DNA of 64,000 bases from Vanilla planifolia (GCA_023846275.1 JAIUJO010000226.1:558001-622000), one strand, 5' to 3'; shown: positions 42,006 to 54,520, counted from the stretch's first letter. The notes: generated from the letters alone by a model not told the origin. A program made the numbers and translations.

Positions 42006-44660
42006 TTGTCATCCATATGATCATGAGGTTTTCACAATCGAGTTGTTTCGAAGCCCTTTTACAGATTGGCTCCCAAGCTACTACTATTTTACCAATTAAT
42101 TTTAGTTTTTATAACTTTGAATAGAGCAATTATATTTGAATTGAAATAATGTACAAATGGTAAAATAGCAATAGGTAATTTTTCTTTTTTTAAGTGCTTT
42201 TAGGTAATAAAAATTACTTATAAATAGAAGAAATTTTTAATGAAAAAAGAGATGAATTTTTATGTAATATAAAGAGAAACATTCAACAACATAAAATAGA
42301 AATTTATAACAAAAAATCCCATGCTTGATGAAATGATTAAAGAGGCACAAGTATGTTAATTAAGTGAACTAAAGTTTAAGAAAGTTAATAGCTTAGCTGA
42401 TTCGAGAATAATAGAATTTTCGTAGTTTGATGACTAGTGGATCTTGTAATTTATGGAGGTGATGATAAGAATGGGATGTGGATGACTTGAATATTTTGAC
42501 TTGATGTTATTTATTATATAAAAAATTATTTTCCCATTACTAAGCCACAACTTCTACATAATTTTCATAAAAAATTATATTTAATTAAATGTTATAATGG
42601 CTTTAAATCATGGCTATAAAAGTCATTGTATAGATGCCATTTCATTAGAAAGATTTTGGATGGTTCCATTATGAGAGTTGTTCAATTGAATGGATGATAA
42701 TAAACTTGCCCTATTTAGAAATATGAACTTGATCTAAGCCGTTACATCTGAGTAGTGATCAGACGATTTGATTTAAGTTTTATGTGTCAAATAATGAAGT
42801 ACTACTACATCATCAAATGGCACAATCAGATGGAGGATATAGACAAGCATTATAAAACAAATGGAGGGCCTCAAGTCGTTTGATTGCCAAAATGCATGAT
42901 TGCTTGGTTATGGTTATTTTCATAGTTTAGTAGAAGGTCATGGACAAGAATTGAAGTTTTGGTCTGACAATGAAAAATTTAGTTAGGATATTATTTTCTT
43001 GACAAATCTTAGTGTGATAGCAATAGTTAGCCAACCACCAAGTTTGCCAGGGAGACATACACGAGTGCACTCCATTGGTACATTATTCAAGATTTATGGA
43101 TGTCAAATTGATGACCCAATTGAAACTGATTTCTAGCTATTATTTATGTTTTTTTGTTGTTATTAAATTTAGTAGGAACTAATTAAAGCATTTGCAACAT
43201 TTTTTTATAACATCATCAAATATTTCGAAGATATTATGTTATATAAAATTATGGTCTAGATAATCAAAAACAATGGATCAAAAATACTTGAAAGCTAAAG
43301 TCATTCTAATATTAATTTGAGTCCAATTTTTGTACCTTGTAACAAATACTTCAATCAAGTTTTACAATCTAATCACAACAAAGTAGAATCCCTAAAACTA
43401 AAATAAAAATGCATTGCCTCATGGGTTTTCACTTCAACCAAGTTGATCTTTGTGAGATTTAACATTGGCATATCTTTTTTTTAGTTCTCCCATTAATATA
43501 AGTATTTGCTACCTAAAATCTAAAAATATACTTCAACAAATTAATTAGAAATATTTAATGATATTTAGAAGACATTTAACGAGATTGATGAAATTATAAA
43601 TTATTTATAAAAATAAAATGCAAAATAATTAAAGATAAACTCTTTCTCTACATGTATGTCATATATAAATTAAAGATTCAGCTTAATTTTATGATTATTG
43701 CCCCAATTTCTATTCTCTCTCCCTTTTTTATTATCATCTAGAGAGTTACAATCTACATTTTATAAATTATTTATAACATTATAATTTCATTAATTTATGA
43801 ACCAATTGATTATATAGGGGTGAAATAATTCGATCCCTTTCAAATTAAGTTAACTAATTTTTTTTATAATTATTATCTAAAATATATTATGTTTTTGTTG
43901 ATTTAACATTTATTACAAAAGTTTAATTGTTATGATATGTTCAATTAAAAAACTAATGAAAATTTCACATACAACTTATCCTTTGTGATAATCATAAGAT
44001 AGTTTTAAATTTGTGGGACCATCTTCAACTACAACTTTTTCTTATTTATTTCATTTAAATATTTTAAAATTTATTTTTTAAAACTTATTTATCTTTCATC
44101 TATTCTTATACTAATTATTTGATGAAATTTATTTGTCAAAATTTTCATGCACTTACTTGATTTTAATTATTAGATTTGAGAACTCAAGCCACTTTAGGTC
44201 CAACACATTTATGTGTAAATAGACTACCACTACCTTTCTATTTATCTAAATTAAGGAAATTTAGGAAAAATATTAGTTCTAATCCTACATGCTTTTTGAG
44301 TAGGTCCTATTGACATGCAAAAGTGGCACGTAAGCTTATCATTGAAACCTCAAAAAACATCAACATGCCTATACTAATGAGATATTTTAGAATTTGTATT
44401 TAAATCATTTCTACTAATTGGAATTATATTATGCATTTAATGCTATTGAATTTAATAGAATTATGAATTTAGAAATGGCTTTTGAAATTTGGTATAACAT
44501 AGTTGTAACATGTGAAGGAACCTCTTCATTTAAAGAAAATAAAATTGATATGATGATGCATAGTTATAAGTTATCTAAGGTACTTTTAAATGAATCCATT
44601 AAAATAACCTTTAAAAGATTTGCTAGTGTTATTAGTGCACTTGCCAGTTTGGGAATCCCA
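42006..44660 (+). repeat. ~2.7-kb tandem unit, copy 1
   Basis: This is the first of three head-to-tail copies. It starts at the block TCATCCATATGATCATGA (42,016) and ends in a truncated gag fragment. Landmarks in order: TATA-like box at 42,219; a segment like GCTTGATGAAATGATTAAAG at 42,323; the arm shared with the inverted flanks at 42,715-43,110; CACTTCAACCAAGTTGATCT at 43,430; a pyrimidine-rich CTATTCTCTCTCCCTT at 43,711; GGGACCATCTTCAACTACAA at 44,016; gag at 44,418. The spacing of the starting block to copies 2 and 3 is about 2,655 and 2,700 bp. Apart from gag, no coding part is recognised. Confidence 0.8.
42219..42227 (+). promoter_or_regulatory. TATA-like box in unit copy 1
   Basis: TATAAATAG follows AATTAC in an AT-rich setting near the start of the unit. 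The corresponding sites are TATAAATTG at 44,877 in copy 2 and TATCAATAG at 47,580 in copy 3. A similar TATAAATAAG occurs at 55,888 in the LTR-like remnant. The position suggests an LTR promoter relic; there is no evidence of activity, and in such AT-rich DNA a chance match is possible. Confidence 0.3.
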
Positions 44661-44663
44661 ATT
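44418..44663 (+). pseudogene. Truncated LTR-retrotransposon gag fragment (UBN2 type), copy 1
   Basis: The open frame reads as the central part of a plant LTR-retrotransposon gag of the UBN2 family, the nucleocapsid/capsid-like structural protein that packages element RNA. Diagnostic stretches are EFNRIMNLEMAFEIWYN (residues 11-27), CEGTSSFKENKIDMMMHSY, then an F-KRFASVISALASLGI segment. The family normally continues into a segment like Y-S-N-E-E-K-V-RKILRSLP, but here the reading jumps after SLGI into unrelated sequence starting GHPYDHD, which is the start of the next tandem unit. The frame then runs on to 44,801 as junk. Roughly 80 of about 200 or more gag residues remain, and no zinc knuckle, protease or polymerase follows. 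Confidence 0.75.
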
Positions 44664-47358
44664 TGTGGTCATCCATATGATCATGATTTTGATGATCAAG
44701 TGTTTTGGAGCGTTATGATAAATTTGCTCCCACCTTACAAATGTTTTACCAATTATTTTCAGCTATTATATCTCTTAATTGAACAATTATATTTGAATTG
44801 AAATAACGTATAAATGGTAAAATAGTAATTGTAATTTTTCTTTTTAGGTAAGTGCGTTTAGCTAATAGAAATTACTTATAAATTGAAGAATTTCCTAATT
44901 AAATAAGAGATGAATTTTTATGTAAAAAATAGAAACATTCAACAACATAAAATTTATATTAACACTAAAAAATCCTATGCTTGATGAAATGATTAAAGAG
45001 GCATAAGTATCATAATTATGTTAATTAAAGTTTAAAAAATTAATAACTTAGTTGATTTAAGAAGAATAGAATTTTAAGAGTTTGATGACTAGTGGATCTT
45101 CTAATATACAAAAGTGATGATAGGAATGGGTTCCTAACGACACGAATATTTTCACTTGTTCTTTTAATTGTATGAAAAATTATTTTCAAATTACTATTAA
45201 ACTGCTTGTACATAATTTTAATTGACAAATATATTTAATTGAGAGTTATAATTGCTCAAAATCATGGCAATAACAATCGTTATGTAGGAGTAATTCAATT
45301 AGAAACCTTTTGGTTGGTTCCTTTACAAAAGTTGTTCAATTGAATGGATGATAATAAACTTGCACTATTTAAATATATGAACTTGATGTAAGCCATTACA
45401 ACTGAACAATGATTAGATGATTCGATTTAGGTATTATGTATTGAATAAAGAAGTACCATGACATCGTGAAATGGAACCATTACAAGGAGGATATAAACAA
45501 ACATTACAAAAATATGGAGGTGATTATGACTTTTGGTCACAAAAATGCATGATAGCATGGTTATGGTTACTCTCATAGTTTTGTAGTAGGTCATGCACAA
45601 GAATTGAGGTTGTCATCCCACAATGAAAAACTGAAGAAATTATATTTTTGTTAAACCTTTCTGTGATAGCAATAGTTAGCATATTCAACGTTGGGTACCA
45701 CCTTGTTTGCTTAAGAGACCTACACGAGTGCATGCCAATGGTACATTATTTATAATTTATGAATGTCGGATTGTTGACCCTATTCAAAAAAACTATTAGC
45801 TATTTTATTAATATTATTATTAAATTTAATAATAATTAATTAATGCATTTACAACATTTTTTGTAACATATTATTTAAGGATTTCAAAGATATTATTTAC
45901 ATAAAATGATGGCCAAGATAATCAAAAAGGATGGATCAAAAATACTAGAAAACAAAAATTATTCTAAGATTAATTTCAATCAAATTTGTGTGCTGTAAAT
46001 AATATTTTAGTCAAGCTTGACAATCTAGTCATAAAAAAGTTAAAATCCCTAAAATTAAATTCGAAATGCATCATGTCATGGTTTTCCACTTCAACCAAGT
46101 TGATCTTCTAGAGATCTAGCATTGGCATATCTTTTTTTAGTTTTCCCATGAATACGAGAATCTGCTTCCTAAAATCAAAAAATACACTCAAACAAATTTA
46201 GTAGAAATGCCTAATGATACTAAAAAGACATTTAATATGATTGATGAAATTATAAACTATTTATAAAAAAAGAATATGCAAAAAAATTAAAGATAAACTC
46301 TCCCTACATGTATGTCATATATAAATTGATGCTTCTTCTTAATTTTATGTTTACTGGTTAAATTTTTATTCTCTCTCCCACCATTTATTATCATCCAAAG
46401 AGATGCAATCTAAATTTTATAAATTATTTATAGCCTTAAAATTTAATTAAGTTATAAACAAACTAGCTATCTAATATTTATTAAAAAAAAGTTCTTTTAA
46501 TTATAGTTTTATCCAAAGATCTATGAGTCAAATAATTTAATCCCTTTAAAATTGAGCTAGTTAATTTTTTATAATTATTATCCAAAATATATTCTGTTAT
46601 TATTTATATAAAATTAATTACAAAGGCTAACTGTTATGATAAGATCAATTAAAAACTAATGAAAATTTAACATAACACCTATTCTTTAGAATAATCCTAA
46701 GATAGTTTTAAAGTTGTGGGGCCATCTTCAACTATAATGTTTTCTTATTTATTTCATTTAAATATTTTAAACTTCATTTTTAAATCTTATTTGTTTTTCA
46801 TCTATTTTTATTCTATTTTTTATGAAATTCATTTATCAAAATTTTCTTGCACATATTTGATTTTAATTATTAGATTTGAGAACTCAAGCCAGTGTATGTT
46901 CAGTACATTTATGTGTAAATAGACTACAGTTACCTTTTTATGAACATAAAATAAGGAAATTTAGAATAAATATTAGTTCTAATCCTACATGCATTCGAAG
47001 TATGTCCTAGTTACTTGCAAATGTGGCATGTAAGATTATAATTAAAACCACGTAAAACATAAACATGCCTACACATATGAGATATTTTAGAATTTTTAAT
47101 AAACCTCTTTTACTAATATGTTTTATATTATGCATTGAATGCTACTAAATATAATAGAATTATAAATGTAGAAATGGCTGATGAAATTTTTGTGTAACTT
47201 AGTGGTAATATATGAAGGAACCTCTTCAACTAAGGAAAAGAAAATAAATATGATGATGCATAATTATAAGTTAATTAGGGTAGTTTTAAATGAATCCCTT
47301 AAAATCGTCTTTAAAAGATTTGCAAATATTATGTGTGGACTTGCTAGTTTTAGAGTCC
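44661..47358 (+). repeat. ~2.7-kb tandem unit, copy 2
   Basis: This copy is collinear with copy 1: TCATCCATATGATCATGATT at 44,669; CTTGATGAAATGATTAAAGA at 44,980; CCATTACAACTGAACAATGA at 45,393; CACTTCAACCAAGTTGATCT at 46,088; ATTCTCTCTCCCACCATT at 46,368; GGGCCATCTTCAACTATAAT at 46,719; gag fragment to 47,358. Identity to copies 1 and 3 is clearly high by eye, but every few tens of bases carries a change, so the duplication is not recent. The short open frames at 45,040-45,733 and 46,716-46,922 are chance frames. Confidence 0.8.
47105..47358 (+). pseudogene. Truncated LTR-retrotransposon gag fragment (UBN2 type), copy 2
   Basis: This is the same gag segment as in copy 1, with more damage. 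Upstream of the frame starting at 47,181 the reading YALNATKYNRIINVEMADEI is in another phase, so at least one frameshift lies near 47,185-47,200. The part YEGTSSTKEKKINMMMHNYK then VFKRFANIMCGLASF matches the family. As in copy 1, the reading runs from gag directly into GHPYDHEVF of the next unit, so the truncation point is shared between copies. Confidence 0.72.
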
Positions 47359-50058
47359 CAATTTATGGTCATCCTTATGATCATGAAGTTTTCCCGATCG
47401 AGTTTTTCCGAAGCTTTCTCATAGATTGGCTCCCAAGCTAAAAATATTTTAGCAATTATTTTGAGCTTTTATAACTTTTATTGTACAATTATATTTGAAT
47501 TGAAAGAACACACAAATTGAAAAATAGTAATAGGTAATTTTTCTTTTTTTTTTAGTGCTTTAAGCTAATAGAAATTACTTATCAATAGAATAATTTTATA
47601 ATGAAATAAGAGATGAATTTTTATGTAATAGAAATAGAAACATTCGACAACATAAAATTTAAATTAACACTAAACAATCAAATGCTTGATGAAATGATTA
47701 AAGAGGCACAAGTATCCTAATTAAGTGAATAAAAGTTTTAAAAAATTAATAGCTTAACAAATTTGAGAAGAGTAGAATTTTAGGAGTTTTGTGACTAGTG
47801 GATCTGGTAATGGATGAAAGTGATGGTAGGAATGAGCTGCTAATGACTTGAATATTTTGACTTGATGTTTTTTAATTGTATAAAAAATTATTTTTCAAAT
47901 TACTATTCAACTACTTTTAGATATGTTTAATTAACAAATATATCATATTAAATGTTATAATGGCTCAAAATCATGGCTATAGTAGTCATTGTGTAGCAGC
48001 CATTCAATTGTAAAGCTTTAGGATTGTTCCTTTGTGAAAGTTATTCAGTTGATCAGATGATAATAAACTAGTACTATTTAGAAATATGAACTTGATCTGG
48101 CCCATTACATCTGAGTAGTGATCTGACAATTGGATTTAGGTATAATGTTTGGAATGGTGAAGTACCGTGACATCGTGGAATAGCACGATTAGATGGACGA
48201 TAGAAACAAGCATTACAAAAAAATGGAGGGGATCAACTCATTTGATCGCAAAAATGCACAATTGTCTGGTTATGGTTACTCTCGTAGTTCAGTACTGGGT
48301 CATGCACAATAATTGAAGTTTTCATACCACAATGCAGAATTTAGTTAGTAAATTATTTTTTGTTAAACCTTTGTGTGACAGCAATAGTTAGCTTATTCAA
48401 GGTTTGGTACCACCTACTTTGGTTAGGTGACCTGCACAAGTCCATGCTAATCGTACATTTTTCAAAATTTATGGATGTTAAATTGTTGACCCAATCCAAA
48501 TGGATTACTAGCTATTTTTTAAATTTTTTATATTATTGTCATATTTAATAATAATTAATTATAAATTTACAACATTTTTTGCAAATATTATTTAAGGATT
48601 TGAAAGATAATATTAATATAAAATGAGAATTAAGATAATAAAAAAGGATGGATAAAAAATATTAAAAAATGTTGTCATTCTAAGATTAATTTGAATATAA
48701 TTTGTTTGCCTTATACCTAATATTTCAATCAAGCTTGACAATCTAATCATAATAAAGTTAAAATCCTTAAAATTAAATTCAAAATGCATCACATCATTGT
48801 TTTCCAATTCAACCACATTGATCTTTATAAGATTTAATATTGGAATATCTTTTTCTTTTAGTTCTCCCATGAATACGAGTATTTACTACCTAAAATCTGA
48901 AAGTACACTGAAACAAATTTAATAGAAATACTTATTGATAATAGTAAGACCCTTATTGAGATTGATGAGCTTTTCAACTATTTAAAAAAAGAATATGCAA
49001 AATAGTTAAAGGTAAACTCTCCCTACATATATGCCATATATAAATTAATTGTTTTACTTAATTTTATGCTTATTCATTGAATTTCTATTCTCTCTCGTAT
49101 TTTAGTTATCATCCAATGAGATACAATCTAAATTTTATAAATTATTTATAACTTCAAAATTTTATTAAGTTATAAACAAATTGATTATCTATTATTTAAA
49201 AAAAATATTTACTTTTAATTGTAGTTTTATCTAAAGATATATGGGTCAAATAGTTCAATCCCTTTCAAATTAGGATTATTAATTTTATTATAATTATTAT
49301 CCAAAATATATTATGATATTTTTTATTAGAAATTTATTACAAAAGATTAATTGTTATGATAAGATCACTTAAAAAACTTATGAAAATTTCACATACCACT
49401 TATTCTATAGGACAATCCTAAGATAGCTTTGAAGTTATGGGACCTTCTTCAACCAAAACGTTTTCTTATTTATTTCATTTAAATCTTTTAAACTTTATTT
49501 TTCAAATCTTATTTACCTTTCGTCTATGCTTATACTTATTATTTGAAGAAATTTATTTATCAAAATTTTCATGCACATACTTTATTTTAATTATTAGAAT
49601 TAAGAGCTCAGGCAAATTTAGGTTCAATACATTTATGTGTTATTGACAACTGCTACTTCTCTATGCTTGTAAAATAAGAAAATTTAGAATAAATATTAGT
49701 TCTAATCCTATATGCATTCGAAGTATGTCCTGGTTGCTTGCTAAAGTGGCATGTGAGCTTATAATTAAAACCATGTGAAAGATCAACATGCCAATACTTG
49801 TGACATATTTAAGAATTCTTAATAATACCTTTTCTACTAATTAGTTTTATATTATGCATTGAATGCTAATAAATTTAATAGGTTTATGAAATTTTATGTA
49901 AATTAGTGTTAACAGGTGAAGGAACCTTTTAAGTTAAGGAAAAGAAAATCATATGATGATGCATAAATATATGTTATTTAGGATTCTTTTAAAAGAATCC
50001 ATTAAAATCATCTTTAAAAGATTTGCTAACATTACTAGTGCACTTGGTAGTTTGGGAA
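47359..50058 (+). repeat. ~2.7-kb tandem unit, copy 3
   Basis: Third collinear copy: TCATCCTTATGATCATGAAG at 47,370; CTTGATGAAATGATTAAAGA at 47,684; ATTACATCTGAGTAGTGATC at 48,104; TTCAACCACATTGATCTTTA at 48,807; ATTCTCTCTCGTATTTTAGT at 49,088; GGGACCTTCTTCAACCAAAA at 49,439; gag from 49,848. Unlike copies 1 and 2, its gag does not stop at the unit boundary but continues naturally past 50,058, which identifies this copy as retaining the original right-hand context. The frames at 48,360-48,870 and 49,437-49,646 are chance frames. Confidence 0.78.
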
Positions 50059-50456
50059 TCAAAATTTCTATGAAAGAATACTTAAAGAAAATTCTTAGAA
50101 TTTTTCCTATGAGTATGATCGATTGACCACCACCATCAAGATAGCTAAAAATATTTCCTCAAGGACATTAGATGACTTTATGGGTTAGCATATGAAAAAT
50201 GAGTTCGAAATGGAGAGGTGAGAAGAAGATGAAGAATTATTTGGGAAGAACAACACAAAGAAGATGGAACAATCAGCACCATTTAAGTTGGTGGAAGGCA
50301 TTTTAGAAGTGGCATCCACTAATGATGATGGTATTACCTAACTTTTTAAGGGATTATCTAAATTTCTTAATGTTTTGAGAAAGTATATAAATAAAAAGTC
50401 TAAAAAGAAAGGTAATAATAAGAAGAGTAAGAAAGCATATGAAGTAGCTTAGACTG
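49848..50456 (+). pseudogene. Longer decayed LTR-retrotransposon gag (UBN2 type), copy 3
   Basis: The fragment starts with the same EFNR/EGT/FKRF region as the other copies, now badly frameshifted, but continues past the point where they are cut. Readings visible include MKEYLKKILRIFPMSMID, then IKIA-KNISSRTLDDFMG, HMKNEFEMER, a Glu/Asp/Lys-rich stretch (EEDEELFGKNNTKKMEQ) and LFKGLSKFLNVLRKYINKKS followed by KKKGNNKKSKKAYE. This is the usual order of a UBN2 gag: the conserved LRSLP-like segment, the LTLDELIGSL-like segment, then an acidic and a basic linker before the zinc knuckle. The zinc knuckle and everything downstream are missing. Several in-frame stops are present. Confidence 0.72.
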
Positions 50457-51248
50457 ATTCAAAAGAAAGCATTAAAAGTATACATGTGAGACCTTCTATC
50501 ATTTATAATAAAAACTTTTCTATTTATTAGTTATATATTTAAAATTAAGCAAGTAGAGTACAAATATTTAAAACCAGTAAATTCATTAAATAAGAATACA
50601 TGCTTATAATTTTTTTTAAATCATCGTTGGGTCTTTCCTTATTCTTTAAATAAAAGTTATTTTTTATCTGAAATGTCCATAGTGACCAACGTATTCAATA
50701 TGTTACTATGTTTTATATTTTATTATTAAATTTTTTATTAATTAATTAACACAATTATAATATATATTTTTCTAACAAATTAATTTAGGATTTCAAAGAT
50801 TTTCTCAACATAAAATGGTGGTCTAGCAAGTTGTCTGATATCTAGGAAATTCTTAAAGTAATTTTTAGTAACATTTAATCAATTTATAAAAGTGATTTTA
50901 TAGAAATTTTTATTTTATTTTAAATCATTTATAATTTTTACAAAAGTCTTGTAAAAAAAATTAATAATAATTAAAAATATATATCATCAATTTTTCATGG
51001 TTCAACTTATAAAACAAGCCTATGTCCACAAGCAGCAAAAGGCCGAAAAAACAAACATTGAATAGAAGCCTTTCATCAATTGTTGGCTATGCTGATCTCT
51101 CATAGCAAACAAACTAATAAGACAAGCTAATATGGCCTTCCAATAATGAGAAAAGGTACAATGGCCATAAATCGATTGGAAATAAAAGGAAATATTTGGT
51201 GGCATAAAATAAAAATTAATAATTACAAAATCCAGTAAATATTCCTTA
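50457..51248 (+). repeat. AT-rich segment partly homologous to the 2.7-kb unit; first of a direct repeat pair
   Basis: The stretch 50,690-50,840 resembles the part of the tandem unit after its shared arm: GGATTTCAAAGATTTTCTCA at 50,793 compares with GGATTTCAAAGATATTATTT at 45,879. From about 50,850 to 51,240 the sequence is repeated in the same orientation at 51,990-52,400 (shared words: AAAAGTGATTTTATAGAAAT, TTTTTATTTTATTTTAA, GGTTCAACTTATAAAACAAG against its diverged partner). The pair brackets a minus-strand gag remnant, so they could be LTR relics. No gene is seen; the minus frame at 51,020-51,256 has no recognised domain. Confidence 0.5.
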
Positions 51249-51720
51249 ATTATCATTATTTCTTACTCATTTGTCATTACCTCGCCCATCAAGTCATCTA
51301 ATGTTGTTGTGGAAATATTCATGGCTATCTTGATGATTGTGGTTAATGGATCATCCTTCTTGAGTAAAATTTTAAGAATTTTATTTTCTTATTCATTTGA
51401 CAAAATTAGCTTTTCCAAACCTGAAAGTATTAGTGTTATTAGTAAATCTTGCAGACATGCTTTTAATGGATTCTTTTGAAAGCATCCCAAATGACTCGTA
51501 ATAATGCATCAAGTTCATACTTTTTTCCTTAACTAAAGAGGTTCCTTAATATTTTAACTCTAATTTATGAAAAATTTAATAATTCATTTCCAAACTCATA
51601 ATTCTATTAAAATCACTAATATTCATCTCACAATGTAAAACATTTAAGGCATTGTCATTTAACAACACTTTATAATTTTCACTTTCAACCATTTCATAAA
51701 AAGTTTTATGCTTAAAAATA
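51249..51720 (-). pseudogene. Inverted, decayed gag fragment (UBN2 type)
   Basis: On the minus strand the readings LLNDNALNVLHCEMNISDFN and RIMSLEM are followed by GTSLVKEKSMNLMHYYESFG, SKESIKSMSARFTNNTNT, and a segment equivalent to the LTLDELIGS region (HNNIR-LDGRGN). The order matches the + strand gag at 49,848-50,230, so these two fragments form an inverted pair about 1 kb apart. Stops and frameshifts are frequent. The sequence further upstream on the minus strand (51,720-51,960) contains short readings compatible with the gag N-terminus but is too decayed to call. Confidence 0.62.
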
Positions 51721-51989
51721 GGAAAACCAAATCAAGCTTGTAATAACTCCCACATTGATTTATCAAAAGATTTTGAAAGACTTATAATCCTAGATTTTAG
51801 ATGGAGATAATGAACACCACAAAATAGTGGTGGTTCGTAAGAGAAAGCAACTTCACCCAAATTTGTTCAACAGACAATTTGAGCAATGTATCACCTAGGG
51901 AGTTTCTTTCATATAAGAAATGGACCTTGGGTTTGATAGAATTTGAAGTGTTATTCAAAAACAGAAGGGTCAATAGTTAAGAATACAAA

Positions 51990-52400
51990 TCTTGATTTCT
52001 TATAATTATTTAAAGAAAATACATAAAACAAATTTTAGTAAGATTTAACAAATATGTAAAGGTGATTTCCTATAAATTTTTATTTTATTTTAATTTACAT
52101 TAATATTTAAAAGTGTAATGTAATAAGAAAATTAATAATAATAAAAAAATTTCACATCCCAATCTTTTGATGGTTTTGCTTATAAAATAGCCACGTCCAC
52201 CTCCGACAAAAGTTAGATAAAAATAGACACTCCATATAAGCTTTTTACCAAAGGAAAGGTACGCGAAACAAAAAACAAAGATGCAAATTGGATAGGCTAC
52301 TATGGCTATAAAATGAATTAAATAGGAAAGACTTTACAACCTAATAACGAAATAAAATAAAAAATAGAAGAAAAATATTTGGAAATTTAAAATTAAAATT
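51990..52400 (+). repeat. Second member of the ~400-bp direct repeat pair
   Basis: Collinear with 50,850-51,240 at about 1.14 kb distance: AAAGGTGATTTCCTATAAAT, TTTTTATTTTATTTTAATTT, GTTTTGCTTATAAAATAGCC and GGCTACTATGGCTATAAAAT have counterparts in the first copy. Both contain a TATAAAA word (51,009 and 52,176). The pair may be the two LTRs of a small element whose interior is the minus gag, but terminal TG...CA ends and target duplications could not be recognised. Confidence 0.5.
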
Positions 52401-53900
52401 AATATGGCCCTAATCTTATGCTTGATAAAATGTTTAAAGTGGAATAAATATCTTGTTTAAATGAATTAAGGTTTGAGAATTAACAACTTAAGTCATTTGA
52501 GTTGGAACAAGATTTTGGAAGTTTGACGAGTGAATGGCACAGCAGTGCATGGAAGTGACAAAGGTCAGGAGTTACTACCATCTTGAATATCTTTGCTTTA
52601 AAGTTTTCTTTGAATGACAACAAAATTCATCTTTCAAATTTGCTAAAAATTTCTTCTATTCATGCACATCTATTAAGGGATAAAATCACTTACCAAATGC
52701 TCCATTTAGTTGTTACAATTCTTTGTTGAAAATTTTTAAATAAATAATTAATATCTTAAAAAAAGCTAATGGCTCAAAATAATAGCTAAGAAAGTTGTTG
52801 TGTTGGAGGCTTTGGATTGCATTAAATAATGATCATTCGATCAGGAAAGCTGTATAATGGAATAGATGGAATTTATTCCACTTCTTTTAGAAATATAAAA
52901 TTGATCTTAGTCATTAGTTCTAGATTGTGATAAGACAACAGGTGTTAGATCCTATGAGTGAAGTAAAAAACGACTGTGTGATTGTAAAATTGTGTGACTT
53001 CATTGAAGATATTAACATGCATCATAAAAAGTTGGGGGAGAAAAGAAGTAAGACCACAAAAATGTGGTATTGGGTTGTTGTGGTTACTCTTACAATTCAA
53101 AAGTTGGTCACATTAAAAAAGTTCAGTTTTAGTCCTGCATTACAACATTTAGTTAGGATATTATGTTGTTAATGCTTTCGTTGATATCAATAATTAGCAT
53201 ATTGAAGCTTGAAGGCCTTGCAATTCACTTGAGAGATCATGGGTCTAGTAAGCCAATGCAACTTGTCTCATGAATTATAAAGGCAGGATTGATGAACTGA
53301 TCCAAAACATGATATCCCATTTGGAATTGAGTTATGTGATTCATGCATTCTTTGGTTGCCTTGAATTGTCATGGTTTACAGTGGCAAACCCTTTCCTATA
53401 TCAACTAGTTGAGGTTTAATTGCCTTTACGAAATGGCGTATGGGTTATTTTTTTTTTATTCTATTATGAAATATTCCACTAATTAAATAATGAAGCTATA
53501 ACATATTTTTCTTTCAACATAGAAATTAAGGATTTCAAAAAAGATATTAAGATAAAATAGTGGTCAAGATAATTGAGGAGGATGGATAAAAAATTTTCAA
53601 AACCTAAATGTTATCCTAAGATGTTTTTTAATTAAATATGTGTCTGTAATAAATAATCTAATCAAGATCAACATTCCAATCAAGATAAATTTCAAATATC
53701 TAAAATTAAATTAAAAATAGCACTTTCGACAGTTTGAAATGCCAACCAAGGTGATCTTCCTAGGATTTAACGTTTGTGCTTCTTCTTCTTTTAATTCTCC
53801 CATGAATATGAGCTTTGGATAAGTAAAATCTAAAAATACACTTGAATAAATTCATTAGAAATACTTAAGGTTTGTTATCATTAAATAAAGTATCATGGCT
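52400..53900 (+). repeat. Diverged partial fourth copy of the ~2.7-kb unit
   Basis: From ATGCTTGATAAAATGTTTAA (52,419) the sequence follows the tandem unit: AATGAATTAAGGTTTGAGAA, ATTTAGTTAGGATATTATGT at 53,147, AATTAGCATATTGAAGCTTG at 53,192 and TTCTCCCATGAATATGAGCT at 53,795. Divergence is clearly higher than among copies 1-3. The open frame at 52,927-53,172 lies in the arm shared by all units and has no known domain. At about 53,900 the order reverses. Confidence 0.65.
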
Positions 53901-54520
53901 AGGCTTTAACAATAAAGCAATTGCAACCTAGTTACTCATAAATGTGTTGAATACAAAATAGATTTGGTTCCCAAATCTAATATTTAATATAAGCTATCAT
54001 GAATTTATATTTTGATAAATAAATTTCAAAAAAAAAATATTATAAACATTGATGAAAAAGATAAAATTTGAGAAATTATGTTTAATGGATTTAAATGAAA
54101 TAAATAAGAAGTCATAGTTGAAGAAAATCCTACAACTTCAAAACTAATTAAAGACTATTATAAAGAAAAAGTTGTATGTTAAATTTTAATTTGTTCTACA
54201 TTGATCTTATAAAAAATATTAAAATTTTATAGGAAAATTTAAATAAACATTAACATAATATTTTTTGGGTAATAGTAATAAAAAAATTAACTAAATCAAT
54301 TTGAAAGGGATAGATCAGTTCACCATTACATCATTCGAAAAAACTATAATTTTAAGAAAAATGTTTGATATAAAAAATTTTCAATAATCAATTCGTTGAT
54401 AATTTAATAACATTTTAAGGTTATCAATAATTTATACTATTTACATTATGTCTATTTAGGTGACAACAAACAAAGGAGAGATGAAAACTAAAAGAATAAG
54501 CATAAATTAATAAGGGCACT
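53901..54520 (-). repeat. Inverted copy of the right part of the 2.7-kb unit
   Basis: This is the reverse complement of about 43,690-44,230. ACTCATAAATGTGTTGAATA at 53,933 matches the reverse complement of the sequence around 44,200, the segment at 54,117-54,150 (AGTTGAAGAAAATCCTACAA) matches the GGGACCATCTTCAACT region, and 54,305-54,330 (AAAGGGATAGATCAGTTCA) matches the GTGAAATAATTCGATCCC region. Together with the copy to its left it makes the unit read outward and then back, a large imperfect palindrome centred near 53.9 kb. Confidence 0.65.

Noticed and set aside
45524-45733. 69-codon minus-strand frame in unit copy 2
   Set aside because: The frame is not conserved in the equivalent positions of copies 1 and 3 and has no recognisable domain.
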